Source: Seramator thermalis (GTDB lineage Bacteria > Bacteroidota > Bacteroidia > Bacteroidales > Dysgonomonadaceae). From it: a stretch of 64,000 nucleotides of DNA. The notes beneath the pieces were generated by a model. It saw nothing but the letters and a program-made list of their open reading frames with translations, had not been told where the DNA came from and made no database searches. A program made the position numbers and the translations under genes. Location: contig NZ_RXHS01000015.1 in assembly GCF_004138125.1 (NCBI RefSeq), positions 1 to 64,000 of the forward strand, written 5' to 3'. Positions 28,120 through 37,312 of the stretch are shown here, one piece after another (the first letter of the stretch is position 1; every line of letters starts with the position of its first letter).

Positions 28120-29133
28120 TCAAATGCCAAAAGAAATCCCCATGCGTTGACCCTGCAGCACGAGTGGCGTATCGGGAGACACCAATCGAAGTTTTCCCGC
28201 GACATCTTTTAGCGCAACATCGGTAATTTTGTTATCGATTTTGGAAACCATCCTGCCAAATTTGCGCTCATATATCAAATCGGCAGCATGACCACCCAAC
28301 AACGTTCCCAAATTGCGGTCGTAGGACGTAGGTGAACCTCCCCTCTGTATATATCCGAGCACCGTTTCACGTGTTTCGAACCCTGTTACCTCCTCTATTT
28401 TCCGTGCAAAATATAATGCAGGACGCTCTTTGCCGGGCACTTCTATACCTTCGGCAACAGCAACAATGGAATATGCCTTGCCTGCTTCCATTCGTTGATT
28501 TATTTTCTCGATGACAACCTTCATATTGTAACCTAATTCGGGAAGCAAAATAATATCTGCTCCACCGGCCATTCCGGCGTAAAGAGTAATCCATCCGGCA
28601 TGATGCCCCATCAGTTCGATCACCATCACTCGACGATGAGAGCTTGCCGTAGAATGCAATCTGTCGATAGCTTCGGTGGCAATACTTACCGCCGAATCGA
28701 AACCGAATGTAACATCTGTCCCATACACATCATTATCGATGGTTTTAGGGACTCCGATTACATTCAATCCTATTTCCGAAAGCATCCATGAAGTACGTTG
28801 AGTTCCGTTTCCGCCTATACAGACAAGACAATCCAAACCCAACTCGTGGTATGCGTTTTTGATTTGCTGACGGTCTTTTTCGTCGGGAGACGAAACAAGT
28901 TTTCTGAAAGTTTTCTCTCGCGTTGTACCTAATATGGTTCCGCCTAAATTTAAAATTCCCGACAACGATTTATCACTCAAGGAAACAAAGTCTTTTTCGA
29001 GCAAACCGGTAAATCCGTTCAAAATGCCAATCACTTCCATATCATAATGATTGATGGCTGTTTTCCCAACACCACGAATAGTGGCATTGATACCGGGCGC
29101 GTCTCCTCCCGAAGTGAGAATTCCTATTTTCAT
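28120..29133 (-). CDS. pfkA: 6-phosphofructokinase, group III-like active site
   Basis: The enzyme phosphorylates fructose 6-phosphate in glycolysis. The 337-residue protein shows GILTSGGDAPGINATIRG, the catalytic loop PKTIDNDVYGTD (Asp133, Asp135) and MGHHAGWITLYAG. The phosphoryl-donor loop is GGNGTQ (Asn109-Gly110), where the E. coli ATP enzyme has GGDGS, and Lys130 replaces the Gly of ATP-type enzymes. Gly110 suggests ATP, while Lys130 is typical of PPi-type and group III enzymes. The donor is therefore uncertain. It is transcribed alone. Confidence 0.92.
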   Translation of the reverse strand: MKIGILTSGGDAPGINATIRGVGKTAINHYDMEVIGILNGFTGLLEKDFVSLSDKSLSGILNLGGTILGTTREKTFRKLVSSPDEKDRQQIKNAYHELGLDCLVCIGGNGTQRTSWMLSEIGLNVIGVPKTIDNDVYGTDVTFGFDSAVSIATEAIDRLHSTASSHRRVMVIELMGHHAGWITLYAGMAGGADIILLPELGYNMKVVIEKINQRMEAGKAYSIVAVAEGIEVPGKERPALYFARKIEEVTGFETRETVLGYIQRGGSPTSYDRNLGTLLGGHAADLIYERKFGRMVSKIDNKITDVALKDVAGKLRLVSPDTPLVLQGQRMGISFGI

Positions 29134-29205
29134 CCAAATGTATTTAATGAGTTATCGGATACAAAGAAAACAAAAATGTATTGAAACGACTGAAGATTTC
29201 AACAA

Positions 29206-30351
29206 TTATTTTTTTTCAGGCTTTTGTGTTATTTTCTGAAAAACATAAAAGGCAGCTCTATCCGAAGCACCCGGATCTCCCAAAATCTGACGCATTTCGG
29301 CATAGTTTTGGAGCATTGTGTTGCGGTATTGTTGAACATTGAGAAGGCGATGAAGTTCTTGGCGGATATTTGTCTCGGTGAAACGGACGGCAAACAATTC
29401 CTTAACAACTTCACGACCACAAATCAGATTGACGAGTGAAATAAAGGGAGTGTGAAGTACATGTTTAAATCCCCAATACGCGAGTTGAGGGACAGGTGTT
29501 CGATAACATACAATCTGTGGCACATTAAGCAGAGCCGTTTCAAGCGTGGCAGTACCCGACGTTACCAATGCTGCTTCGGATTGAGCAAGAATTCTGTATG
29601 TCTGACCAAATAAAACTTTCACCGGTTGATTTTCGATAAAAGTGTCGTAAAAAGTCGATTCTATTCCGGGCGCTCCGGCAATCAAAAACTGATAGCCCTC
29701 GAAACTTTTTACCGCTCTAAGCATCATCGGCAGATTGCCGGAAATCTCCTGTTTGCGACTTCCAGCCAACAAAACAATAATGGGCTTGCTCTCGAGCCGA
29801 TTAGCCTCAATAAATTCGGCAAATGTTTCGTTCTGATGATCACGTCCGGCAATTGCATCTACCGTGGGATTGCCCACATAATGTACGCGGTAATTATGTT
29901 TGCGAAAAAAGTCCACTTCAAAAGGCAGTATGCAAAGCATTTCATCGACATATTTTTTGAAAGACTTCACACGATACTCTTTCCAAGCCCAAACCTTAGG
30001 TGATATATAATAATGAACCGGTATTCGCAAGTGATCGTGAACATACTTGGCAATTTTCAGATTAAATCCCGGATAATCGACAAGAATCACTACATCGGGA
30101 CGAAATTCGGCAATATCTTTCTTGCACAACTCCATGTTTTTCATGATAACCGGAAGGTGTGTGATCACGGGAATAAAGCCCATATAAGCCAATTCGCGAT
30201 AATGCTTCACCGGCACGCCACCCTGAGCCTGCATCAAATCGCCTCCAAAAAACCGAAAATCGGCATTTGCATCAAGATTTTTAAGCGATTTCATCAGATT
30301 GGATGCATGCAAATCGCCCGATGCTTCACCGGCTATCAAATAGTATTTCAT
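29206..30351 (-). CDS. lpxB: Lipid-A-disaccharide synthase
   Basis: LpxB joins lipid X and UDP-diacylglucosamine to make the lipid A disaccharide, at the inner membrane. The 381-residue GT19 protein shows YYLIAGEASGDLHASNLM, DVVILVDYPGFNLKIAKYV, YYISPKVWAW and the donor-site SGTATLETAL. It follows surE by 32 bp; surE-lpxB linkage is common in this phylum and suggests one transcript. Confidence 0.95.
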   Translation of the reverse strand: MKYYLIAGEASGDLHASNLMKSLKNLDANADFRFFGGDLMQAQGGVPVKHYRELAYMGFIPVITHLPVIMKNMELCKKDIAEFRPDVVILVDYPGFNLKIAKYVHDHLRIPVHYYISPKVWAWKEYRVKSFKKYVDEMLCILPFEVDFFRKHNYRVHYVGNPTVDAIAGRDHQNETFAEFIEANRLESKPIIVLLAGSRKQEISGNLPMMLRAVKSFEGYQFLIAGAPGIESTFYDTFIENQPVKVLFGQTYRILAQSEAALVTSGTATLETALLNVPQIVCYRTPVPQLAYWGFKHVLHTPFISLVNLICGREVVKELFAVRFTETNIRQELHRLLNVQQYRNTMLQNYAEMRQILGDPGASDRAAFYVFQKITQKPEKK

Positions 30352-30383
30352 CCTTTAGTTATACTGAAATATCTGTAAAAGTA

Positions 30384-31151
30384 CTACCACTGCCATTTTT
30401 TTAATTCGGGAATGAAATCGTGAGCTGTCATATCTATTTTGACAGGTACTATGGCAGCATAACCATTTGCCAGTGCCCACTCATCAGAATTATCGTTGTC
30501 TTCTTCCCAGTTTTCAAAATTTCCTGTCATCCAGAACACATCGCGGCCTGAGCCGTCTTTACTTTTAAAATACTCATTTACCCATTTGCCCTGTGTTTGC
30601 GAAGTAATTTTTATTCCTTTCACGTTGCCTGCAGGGACATTTACGTTAAGACAAATACCTGAAGGTAGTCCTTCTATAAGTACTCTCTGTGCAATTTTTC
30701 GAGCAATTTCGCCGGCCTTAGAAAAATCGGAATCGGGTTGAAACTCGCAAAGTGAAACGGCAATGGAAGGTACCTGGAAAACACATCCTTCGATTGCAGC
30801 ACCTACAGTGCCGGAATACAGAACACTGATACCGGCATTCGAGCCGTGATTGATACCCGATACCACCAAATCGGGTTTTCGATCCAGAAATTCGTTGAGC
30901 GCAAGCTTAACACAGTCAACCGGTGTTCCGGTACAAATATATGCTTTCAAATCCTCCTCCTGTTTCACTAATCGGCAACGCAAAGCTGTACTCACGGTGA
31001 TGGCACTCGACATTCCCGACTGCGATTTATCGGGTGAAAAAACTACGATTTCGCCTAAGCCTTTCAATGAATCGACGAGCGATTGAATTCCTTTTGCATG
31101 ATAACCGTCGTCATTCGTCACAAGGATGAGCGGTTTTCGGGTTTCAGTCAT
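30384..31151 (-). CDS. surE: 5'/3'-nucleotidase SurE
   Basis: SurE dephosphorylates nucleoside monophosphates in stress survival. The 255-residue product has the metal-binding VTNDDGYHAKGI and the second motif SGINHGSNAGISVLYSGTV. ATG 31151 (MTETRKPLILVTNDDG) is chosen; the upstream in-frame extension to 31226 has no family support. It is upstream of lpxB on the same strand. Confidence 0.95.
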   Translation of the reverse strand: MTETRKPLILVTNDDGYHAKGIQSLVDSLKGLGEIVVFSPDKSQSGMSSAITVSTALRCRLVKQEEDLKAYICTGTPVDCVKLALNEFLDRKPDLVVSGINHGSNAGISVLYSGTVGAAIEGCVFQVPSIAVSLCEFQPDSDFSKAGEIARKIAQRVLIEGLPSGICLNVNVPAGNVKGIKITSQTQGKWVNEYFKSKDGSGRDVFWMTGNFENWEEDNDNSDEWALANGYAAIVPVKIDMTAHDFIPELKKWQW

Positions 31152-31306
31152 TAATTTATCGTTTTGATTGTATAAGCAACAAAAATAACAAAAATCGTTC
31201 ATTCGCTCGTTATCTTCGTTACACACAAAACGAGTTATTGCGAAAACTTAACCATAATTTAACAAGAAATGGTTATCTTTACGCGTTCTAAATAAGTATT
31301 GTTGTT

Positions 31307-32935
31307 ATGAAAAGATTAAGCATTCTCATTTGTGCCGTAGCACTCGGTTTTTTTGCAATGGGGCAAACGCCCAAACCGGTAAAAAACGTGATCGTCATGA
31401 TTCCTGATGGCACTTCCATCGGAGTATATTCTGCCGCTCGATGGTATAAGTTTTATACCCAAAACAATGGAAGTCTCAATATCGATCCGTTCGTTTCGGG
31501 TACTGTCACCACTTTTTCGTCAAATGCTCCTATTGGGGATTCGGCTCCTACAGGTTCGGCTTATGCGACAGGTATTCTGCAGCAGAGCGGCAACATCGCC
31601 ATTCATCCCGAAGTGAGCAAAAACGATTTATATCCGGTTGATCCGGAACGACAATTTCAACCGGCTGCAACTATTCTCGAAGCCTCGAAAATAGAAAAAG
31701 GAAAAGCCGTCGGGTTGGTGGTTACCTGCGAATTTCCGCATGCTACTCCTGCAGATTTTTCTGCACATTACTATGATCGTGGCAATTACAATGCAATTGC
31801 GCCACAAATAGCTTATCAAAATCTTGATGTAATGTTTGGCGGCGGTACAGGAATTTTGACTGACGACATCAAACAGCATTTTGCCGATAATGGCACTACT
31901 CTCATCCGGGACGATAAAAATGCACTATTGAATTATCAAGGCAATGGCAAAATATGGGCACTTTTCGGCAAAAAAGCGCTGCCCTACGACATCGATCGAA
32001 ATCCCGAAAAAATTCCCTCTCTTTCCGAAATGACAGGAAAAGCGCTCGAGGTACTTTCGAAAAACGAAAATGGATTTTTCCTTATGGTCGAGGGCAGTCA
32101 GGTAGATTGGGCCGCACACGCCAACGATCCGATCGCCATTATTACCGAATTCCTTGCTTTTGATGAAGCTGTGGGTAAAGTGATGGATTTTGCAAAGCAA
32201 AATGGAGAAACGGCCGTTGTCGTATTATCCGATCATGGCAACAGCGGGTTCACCATCGGAAGCTCACGCTGTCCGGGATACGACAAATTATCGATTGACA
32301 AGTTATTCTCTGCGGTTACAAAATATAAATTATCGGCTAACGGTTTGGAATCGATTCTTGTAAACACCAAACCGGCAAACATCAAATCGGAATTCAAGAA
32401 ATACACCGATATCGATCTCACGGACGAAGAAGTGGAAACATTGCTATCGTCGAAAAACTACAAAGAAAGTGATTATACCAAAGTTGGCTCGAGTGAAAAC
32501 ATGGTTCGTCATATCGTGGACATTCTCGTGTCCCGTACATGTTTCGGGTTTACGACCGGAGGACACACGGGTGAAGAAGTACTTCTTTCGAGTTATCATC
32601 CGCAGGGAGACATTCTGAAAGGACATGTGATGAATATCGACGTAAACAAATATCTACAGCAAGTAAGCGGATTGGACAAACCATTATCGGAGCTTACTGA
32701 TCAGCTCTTTGCAAAGCACACAGACGTATTCGCAGGCATGAAAGTTTCGATAGACAAAACGAACCCATCTTTTCCGATTCTGAAAGTAACCAAGGGGAAG
32801 AATACACTCGAGATAAAAGCATTTTCGTCGGTTGCCAAACTCAATGGTAAGCCACTCGACTTGAGATCTGTTGCGGTTTATATCGATAAAAACGATACAT
32901 TTTATCTCCCGAAAGATCTATCAAACAAGCTATAA
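31307..32935 (+). CDS. Periplasmic alkaline phosphatase (PhoA superfamily)
   Basis: The 542-residue protein has a signal peptide ending near MGQ (residue 20). Metal and nucleophile motifs are visible: Asp34 in VIVMIPDGTS, the nucleophile region GDSAPTGSAYATG (Asp78-Ser79), EGSQVDWAAHANDP and VLSDHGNSG, and a late His in TGGHTGEEV. It should release phosphate from monoesters in the periplasm. A clear terminator follows, and it is transcribed alone. Confidence 0.92.
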   Translation: MKRLSILICAVALGFFAMGQTPKPVKNVIVMIPDGTSIGVYSAARWYKFYTQNNGSLNIDPFVSGTVTTFSSNAPIGDSAPTGSAYATGILQQSGNIAIHPEVSKNDLYPVDPERQFQPAATILEASKIEKGKAVGLVVTCEFPHATPADFSAHYYDRGNYNAIAPQIAYQNLDVMFGGGTGILTDDIKQHFADNGTTLIRDDKNALLNYQGNGKIWALFGKKALPYDIDRNPEKIPSLSEMTGKALEVLSKNENGFFLMVEGSQVDWAAHANDPIAIITEFLAFDEAVGKVMDFAKQNGETAVVVLSDHGNSGFTIGSSRCPGYDKLSIDKLFSAVTKYKLSANGLESILVNTKPANIKSEFKKYTDIDLTDEEVETLLSSKNYKESDYTKVGSSENMVRHIVDILVSRTCFGFTTGGHTGEEVLLSSYHPQGDILKGHVMNIDVNKYLQQVSGLDKPLSELTDQLFAKHTDVFAGMKVSIDKTNPSFPILKVTKGKNTLEIKAFSSVAKLNGKPLDLRSVAVYIDKNDTFYLPKDLSNKL

Positions 32936-32970
32936 GACGAGAAGCTGTTTCAACAAACATGTCTCATCAT

Positions 32971-33000
32971 AAAGGCTGTCTCAAACGGGCAGCCTTTTTT
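32971..33000 (+). terminator. Rho-independent terminator of the phosphatase gene
   Basis: AAAGGCTG (32971-32978) and CAGCCTTT (32990-32997) form a stem with an 11-nt loop, followed by a T run, 35 bp after the stop codon. Confidence 0.85.
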
Positions 33001-33159
33001 AATTCGATATGAAGAACCACTATGTTAATCACATGTAGAACAAACAATGAGGATACCACTCCTGACAGTACCAAGCTTTACCGAAAATAAGGCTCAGAGA
33101 CGGTTTGTTCTCTTCTCGAAAAATGGTCAACCATCGTTACCGTTAAAAGAGAATTATTC

Positions 33160-33657
33160 CTACTCTTTCGAAATATTGCCCTGAAACGAAATCGGTTGAC
33201 GGTTTGGATCGGTAACATCGAGTTTTGCGGAACCATTGTCCCAGATATCGAAATTCAGCAAAATCTCTCGATCGGTATCCTTTGTTTTGATTTCAACCTG
33301 CCAATTTCCGTCTTTTTTCCCCTCTTTCACCCGATAATCGAATTTGGTGCTGGTGAAATTGATGCCGCCCCGGCTCGGATCCATCGGAGCTACGTAAGCA
33401 CGTCCGTAATAGGGCAGATACGCCTTTACCGTGTCCTGCGAAACTTTCACGGTGTAATACGGACTTAAATAAATGGACTTATACCCCATCGGATAGGCAT
33501 AGGTGGCATTAAACGTGAAATTGAAATCCTGAATTTGCTGTCTGATTTTGGCAGCAGCGGCCTCTTTTTGAGCAGCGTTTTGTGCACTCCCGCAACTTGC
33601 AAGAAAACCTGCAAATAAGATGATTGCAGTTATCATCAACTTAAATCTTCTCCTCAT
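33160..33657 (-). CDS. DUF4251 lipoprotein
   Basis: The product is 165 residues with a lipoprotein signal (AIILFAGFLASC) and the DUF4251 body (FNFTFNATYAYPMGYKSIYL, AYLPYYGRAYVAPMDPSRGG). The family is confined to Bacteroidota and its function is unknown. The start is ATG 33657 because GGAGGAG lies 7 nt upstream; a TTG two codons earlier is less likely. It is 62 bp downstream of the DUF6427-like gene. Confidence 0.85.
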   Translation of the reverse strand: MRRRFKLMITAIILFAGFLASCGSAQNAAQKEAAAAKIRQQIQDFNFTFNATYAYPMGYKSIYLSPYYTVKVSQDTVKAYLPYYGRAYVAPMDPSRGGINFTSTKFDYRVKEGKKDGNWQVEIKTKDTDREILLNFDIWDNGSAKLDVTDPNRQPISFQGNISKE

Positions 33658-33719
33658 AAGCAATCTCCTCCTTCAGTTTGTCCCTTATATCCGTAAAACG
33701 CTTGACATAAGTATTTTGT

Positions 33720-34736
33720 TTAGAAAGGAGAAAATTCGGTGAGGCAGTTTACGAGATAGTAGTAAATCAAAATCAAAAGGAGAACAAAAAAAGAAAAGAT
33801 CTCGCGATTGGACGTTGTGATGGAATAGAGATGCGAGAGGATCAGCGATTCGAAAGCAAGTATGATGTAAATCCACATGACTGACTGTTCGCCATACAGC
33901 GCAAGAAAAAGGAGCGACAGACCAATAACAACAAATATAAACGAGATGGTTTTTTGAGTGATAACCTTGTCATGCCTGATATATTTGAAATCCATTATCA
34001 GAAATGCAATCAAAAAAATCAGACTTGTGCCGATAAAACCCCATTGTGGTAAAGTAAATGCGGGAATAGTATGGAAATCGAACCGGGCAAAATAAAGGAA
34101 AGGAGCAATAAATCCCTGCAAATTGTCGCCAAAAACAAAAACCGCAAATACGATCCAATATACCAAAATCAATCCCCAAAGCGAAGCAAGCAACATTTTG
34201 AAATTGAATCCACCCATTCGAGAATATCCGATCCACCAAATAGGGATAAAAAACAACGTATATATTTCAAAAACACTTGCCAATGCAAGTAAAACAGTTC
34301 CCTGAAAAACAAAATTCCGAGAATTGGTACGCTGATGTGTTTCCAATAACGGAAAAAATGCCCATAAAACAAATATAGCGCCTATATAATAAGAGTTCAT
34401 CATCAAGAAGATCGGATGAACGCTAAAAAGGATGAGAGGAAACACAAACGGCAAAGCGGTTCGCGCTCGAATAACGCCGAAATGGAGATTGATTTGAGAA
34501 ATAAATCCCGCAATCAAAAACACACACACGGTAGATGAGATAAAAGAAACCCATTCATTCTCGAAGTAAGGAGCTAAGTATGACCAAACAAAACCGGTTT
34601 CTGCGAAACGATAATTGGGGATTCCCTTATAAGAAAAAAGAAGAAAACGAAAAACAATCACCAAGATCGACGCTATAAGGGGCGTAAATCGAGCTTCAAC
34701 AATATAGGACTTAAAGATTTTTTTAATCGTACTCAT
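33720..34736 (-). CDS. DUF6427-like polytopic membrane protein
   Basis: The 338-residue protein has about ten hydrophobic helices and few soluble loops ([36 protein letters not shown]). It resembles the DUF6427 inner-membrane family, often found next to purD-type genes in Bacteroidales; the role is unknown. Its start overlaps the end of purD by 14 bp, which indicates translational coupling. Confidence 0.7.
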   Translation of the reverse strand: MSTIKKIFKSYIVEARFTPLIASILVIVFRFLLFSYKGIPNYRFAETGFVWSYLAPYFENEWVSFISSTVCVFLIAGFISQINLHFGVIRARTALPFVFPLILFSVHPIFLMMNSYYIGAIFVLWAFFPLLETHQRTNSRNFVFQGTVLLALASVFEIYTLFFIPIWWIGYSRMGGFNFKMLLASLWGLILVYWIVFAVFVFGDNLQGFIAPFLYFARFDFHTIPAFTLPQWGFIGTSLIFLIAFLIMDFKYIRHDKVITQKTISFIFVVIGLSLLFLALYGEQSVMWIYIILAFESLILSHLYSITTSNREIFSFFVLLLILIYYYLVNCLTEFSPF

Positions 34737-36009
34737 ATCTGCTCAAATCCAAACCTATATCCTTGCGATAATATTTTTTTTCGAAATCGATAACGGCTGC
34801 ATTCGCGTAAGAGGCGGCAAGCGCCTGCTGCATCGTATCGCCCAACGACGTAATGGCAAGTACACGCCCTCCGGCGGTTACGATATTTTCGCCTTCACGT
34901 TTCGTGCCTGCATGAAAAACAATGCTGCCTTCTACGTCATTCAATCCGGTGATCACTTTTCCCTTTTCGTAGGAATCGGGGTAACCGCCCGAAGCCAAAA
35001 TGACCGTCGCAGCCCGACGGGGATCGATGTCGAGCGAGCAACGATCGAGTGTTTCGGTAGCAACGCCCTGCAGCAGCATCAACAAGTCCGATTTAATTCG
35101 CGGAATCACCACTTCCGTCTCCGGATCGCCCATGCGGCAGTTATACTCGATAACATAGGGTTCACCTTTGACATTGATCAGGCCCAAAAAGATAAATCCT
35201 TTATAATCGATTTTTTCGTTCTGCAATCCTCGAATCGTGGGGATAATCATGCGTTGCTCCACTTTTTGCATAAATACTTCGTCGGCAAAAGCAACCGGCG
35301 AAACAGCCCCCATGCCTCCGGTATTGGGGCCTGTATCTCCTTCGCCAATTCGTTTGTAATCTTTGGCTACAGGCAAAATTTTATACGATTTGCCATCCGT
35401 CAGCACAAAAACGGAGCATTCGATGCCCGTAAGAAATTCCTCGATTACCACCTTATGGCTTGCATCGCCAAATTTTCCCGTAAGCATCTCCCACAACAAT
35501 CGCTTGGCCTCGTTGAGATCGTCGATAATCAGTACGCCTTTGCCGGCAGCCAAACCATCCGCTTTGAGCACATAAGGCGACGACAACGATTCGAGAAAAC
35601 GATTGCCATCCTCGATATTTTCGAGGGTGACCGAACGATGACGCGCAGTGGGAATGCCATGACGAGCCATAAACTCCTTGGCAAAATCCTTGCTTCCTTC
35701 CAACTGCGCCCCTTTTCTCGAAGGCCCGATTACCGAAATGTGGCAAATATCTTCATCTTTGGCAAAATAGTCGTAAATTCCCTGAACCAAAGGATCTTCG
35801 GGGCCGACAACGACCATATCGATATCGTTTTCGAGCGAAAACTTTTTGATGGCTGCAAAATCTGTAACCGAAATCGGAACATTCTGTCCCACCGTAGCCG
35901 TACCGGCATTGCCCGGTGCAATATAGAGATGCGTAAGCTCCCTGCTCTGCCTGATTTTCCACGCAAGGGCGTGCTCTCTTCCTCCCGAACCCAAAAGCAA
36001 TACGTTCAT
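34723..36009 (-). CDS. purD: Phosphoribosylamine-glycine ligase
   Basis: PurD makes GAR from phosphoribosylamine, glycine and ATP, the step before PurN. The 428-residue ATP-grasp protein shows [44 protein letters not shown] and the metal-binding [13 protein letters not shown]. Length and start are normal. It overlaps the following membrane-protein gene by 14 bp. Confidence 0.97.
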   Translation of the reverse strand: MNVLLLGSGGREHALAWKIRQSRELTHLYIAPGNAGTATVGQNVPISVTDFAAIKKFSLENDIDMVVVGPEDPLVQGIYDYFAKDEDICHISVIGPSRKGAQLEGSKDFAKEFMARHGIPTARHRSVTLENIEDGNRFLESLSSPYVLKADGLAAGKGVLIIDDLNEAKRLLWEMLTGKFGDASHKVVIEEFLTGIECSVFVLTDGKSYKILPVAKDYKRIGEGDTGPNTGGMGAVSPVAFADEVFMQKVEQRMIIPTIRGLQNEKIDYKGFIFLGLINVKGEPYVIEYNCRMGDPETEVVIPRIKSDLLMLLQGVATETLDRCSLDIDPRRAATVILASGGYPDSYEKGKVITGLNDVEGSIVFHAGTKREGENIVTAGGRVLAITSLGDTMQQALAASYANAAVIDFEKKYYRKDIGLDLSRYEYD

Positions 36010-36188
36010 ATCAATCGAATGTGGTTGTTGAGTTTAAAAACGAGCACAAAACTACGAAAAATAACCCGAAAAAGGATATTTTGAGGCAAAGAACTCGGCA
36101 AACCCTTAATTTCTTTATGCTTAAAATGGTTGTTCAGCCATTCAGAAATGAAGATTATTCAGGGGAAAAAGTTGTCCTATCGCCACAT

Positions 36189-36260
36189 CATTAAATCATT
36201 AAATCATTAAATCATTAAATCATTAAATCATTAAATCATTAAATCATTAAATCATTAAAT
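36189..36260 (+). repeat. Tandem repeat, nine copies of CATTAAAT
   Basis: Nine perfect copies of an 8-bp unit occupy 72 bp between purD and the nitronate monooxygenase-like gene, ending about 35 bp before a -7 box. Perfect short arrays of this kind change copy number by slippage and could tune spacing or local DNA curvature upstream of the promoter (inference). Confidence 0.9.
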
Positions 36261-36294
36261 CCTCCGATCCGCACGTCGATTGAAAATTATCATC

Positions 36295-36302
36295 TACATT
36301 TG
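36295..36302 (+). promoter_or_regulatory. -7 promoter box of the nitronate monooxygenase-like gene
   Basis: TACATTTG matches TAnnTTTG and lies 24 bp before ATG 36327. A start at 36300 would fall inside the promoter, so the shorter protein is preferred. Confidence 0.55.
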
Positions 36303-36326
36303 CAAAAAATAAACCCCAAAACAGTT

Positions 36327-37277
36327 ATGGCTGCAAACAGAATCACTTCTCTCTTTCGCATAAAATATCCGATCATTCAGGGCGGAATGGTATGGTGCAG
36401 CGGTTGGAGACTTGCCTCGGCCGTGAGTAACGCCGGAGGCTTGGGATTAATTGGTGCGGGATCGATGCATCCCGAAACACTGAGAGAACACATCGGCAAA
36501 TGCAAAAATGCCACCGACAAGCCTTTCGGTGTAAATATCCCGCTGATGTATCCCGAAATCGAAAAAATCATCGAAATCGTTATCGACGAAAAAGTTCCCA
36601 TCGTTTTCACCTCTGCCGGAAATCCAAAAACATGGACTGCAAAACTGAAATCGGAAGGAATAATTGTTGCACATGTAGTTTCGAGCAGCCTTTTTGCCCG
36701 GAAGTGCGCCGAAGCGGGGGTTGATGCCGTAGTGGCCGAAGGATTCGAAGCCGGCGGACATAACGGACGCGAGGAAACCACCACCATGACACTTGTACCG
36801 CAAGTGCGTTCGGCAGTGGATTTGCCGCTTATCGCGGCAGGAGGCATTGGTTCGGGAGCTGCTATGGCTGCCGCATTCGCACTCGGCGCCGAAGGCGTGC
36901 AGGTGGGAACACGCTTTGCCCTCACCGTCGAGAGTTCGGCAAGCGAAGCATTCAAACAAAAATGCATATCGATAAGCGAAGGCGACACGATGCTTGCCCT
37001 CAAAAAAATTGCCCCTACCCGATTGATCCGAAACGAATTTTACGAAAAGGTTAAGGAAATGGAAGATCGCGGAGCTTCGAAAGAGGAACTGCAAACCCTG
37101 TTGGGACACGGACGAGCAAAAAAAGGCATCTTCGAAGGCGATCTCGATGAAGGTGAGTTGGAAATCGGACAGATTGCTTCGAGCATTCGCCAAATTGTGC
37201 CGGCAGCACAGGTGGTAAGCGAAATGATCGAAGATTTTAATCGAACCGTCGAAAGACTCAAAAACCTGTCATTCTGA
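36327..37277 (+). CDS. Nitronate monooxygenase-like flavoprotein (NMO/FabK family)
   Basis: The 316-residue TIM-barrel FMN protein shows YPIIQGGMVWCSGWRLASA, SNAGGLGLIGAGSMHPETL, VVAEGFEAGGHNG and LIAAGGIGSGAAMAAAFALGA. The family includes nitronate monooxygenases and FabK enoyl-ACP reductases, and sequence alone does not separate them. The GHNG segment fits the NMO-type His region. A DPP-type peptidase gene follows 35 bp downstream. Confidence 0.82.
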   Translation: MAANRITSLFRIKYPIIQGGMVWCSGWRLASAVSNAGGLGLIGAGSMHPETLREHIGKCKNATDKPFGVNIPLMYPEIEKIIEIVIDEKVPIVFTSAGNPKTWTAKLKSEGIIVAHVVSSSLFARKCAEAGVDAVVAEGFEAGGHNGREETTTMTLVPQVRSAVDLPLIAAGGIGSGAAMAAAFALGAEGVQVGTRFALTVESSASEAFKQKCISISEGDTMLALKKIAPTRLIRNEFYEKVKEMEDRGASKEELQTLLGHGRAKKGIFEGDLDEGELEIGQIASSIRQIVPAAQVVSEMIEDFNRTVERLKNLSF

Positions 37278-37312
37278 TAGACATCCATACTACCGATAAT
37301 TCATACAACACA

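Noticed and set aside
34912-36084. 390-codon open frame opposite purD
   Set aside because: It is an antisense shadow of a strongly conserved gene and has no recognisable domain.
36189-36260. CRISPR array
   Set aside because: The units are 8 bp, contiguous and without spacers; it is a simple tandem repeat. No CRISPR array or cas gene was seen in the window.
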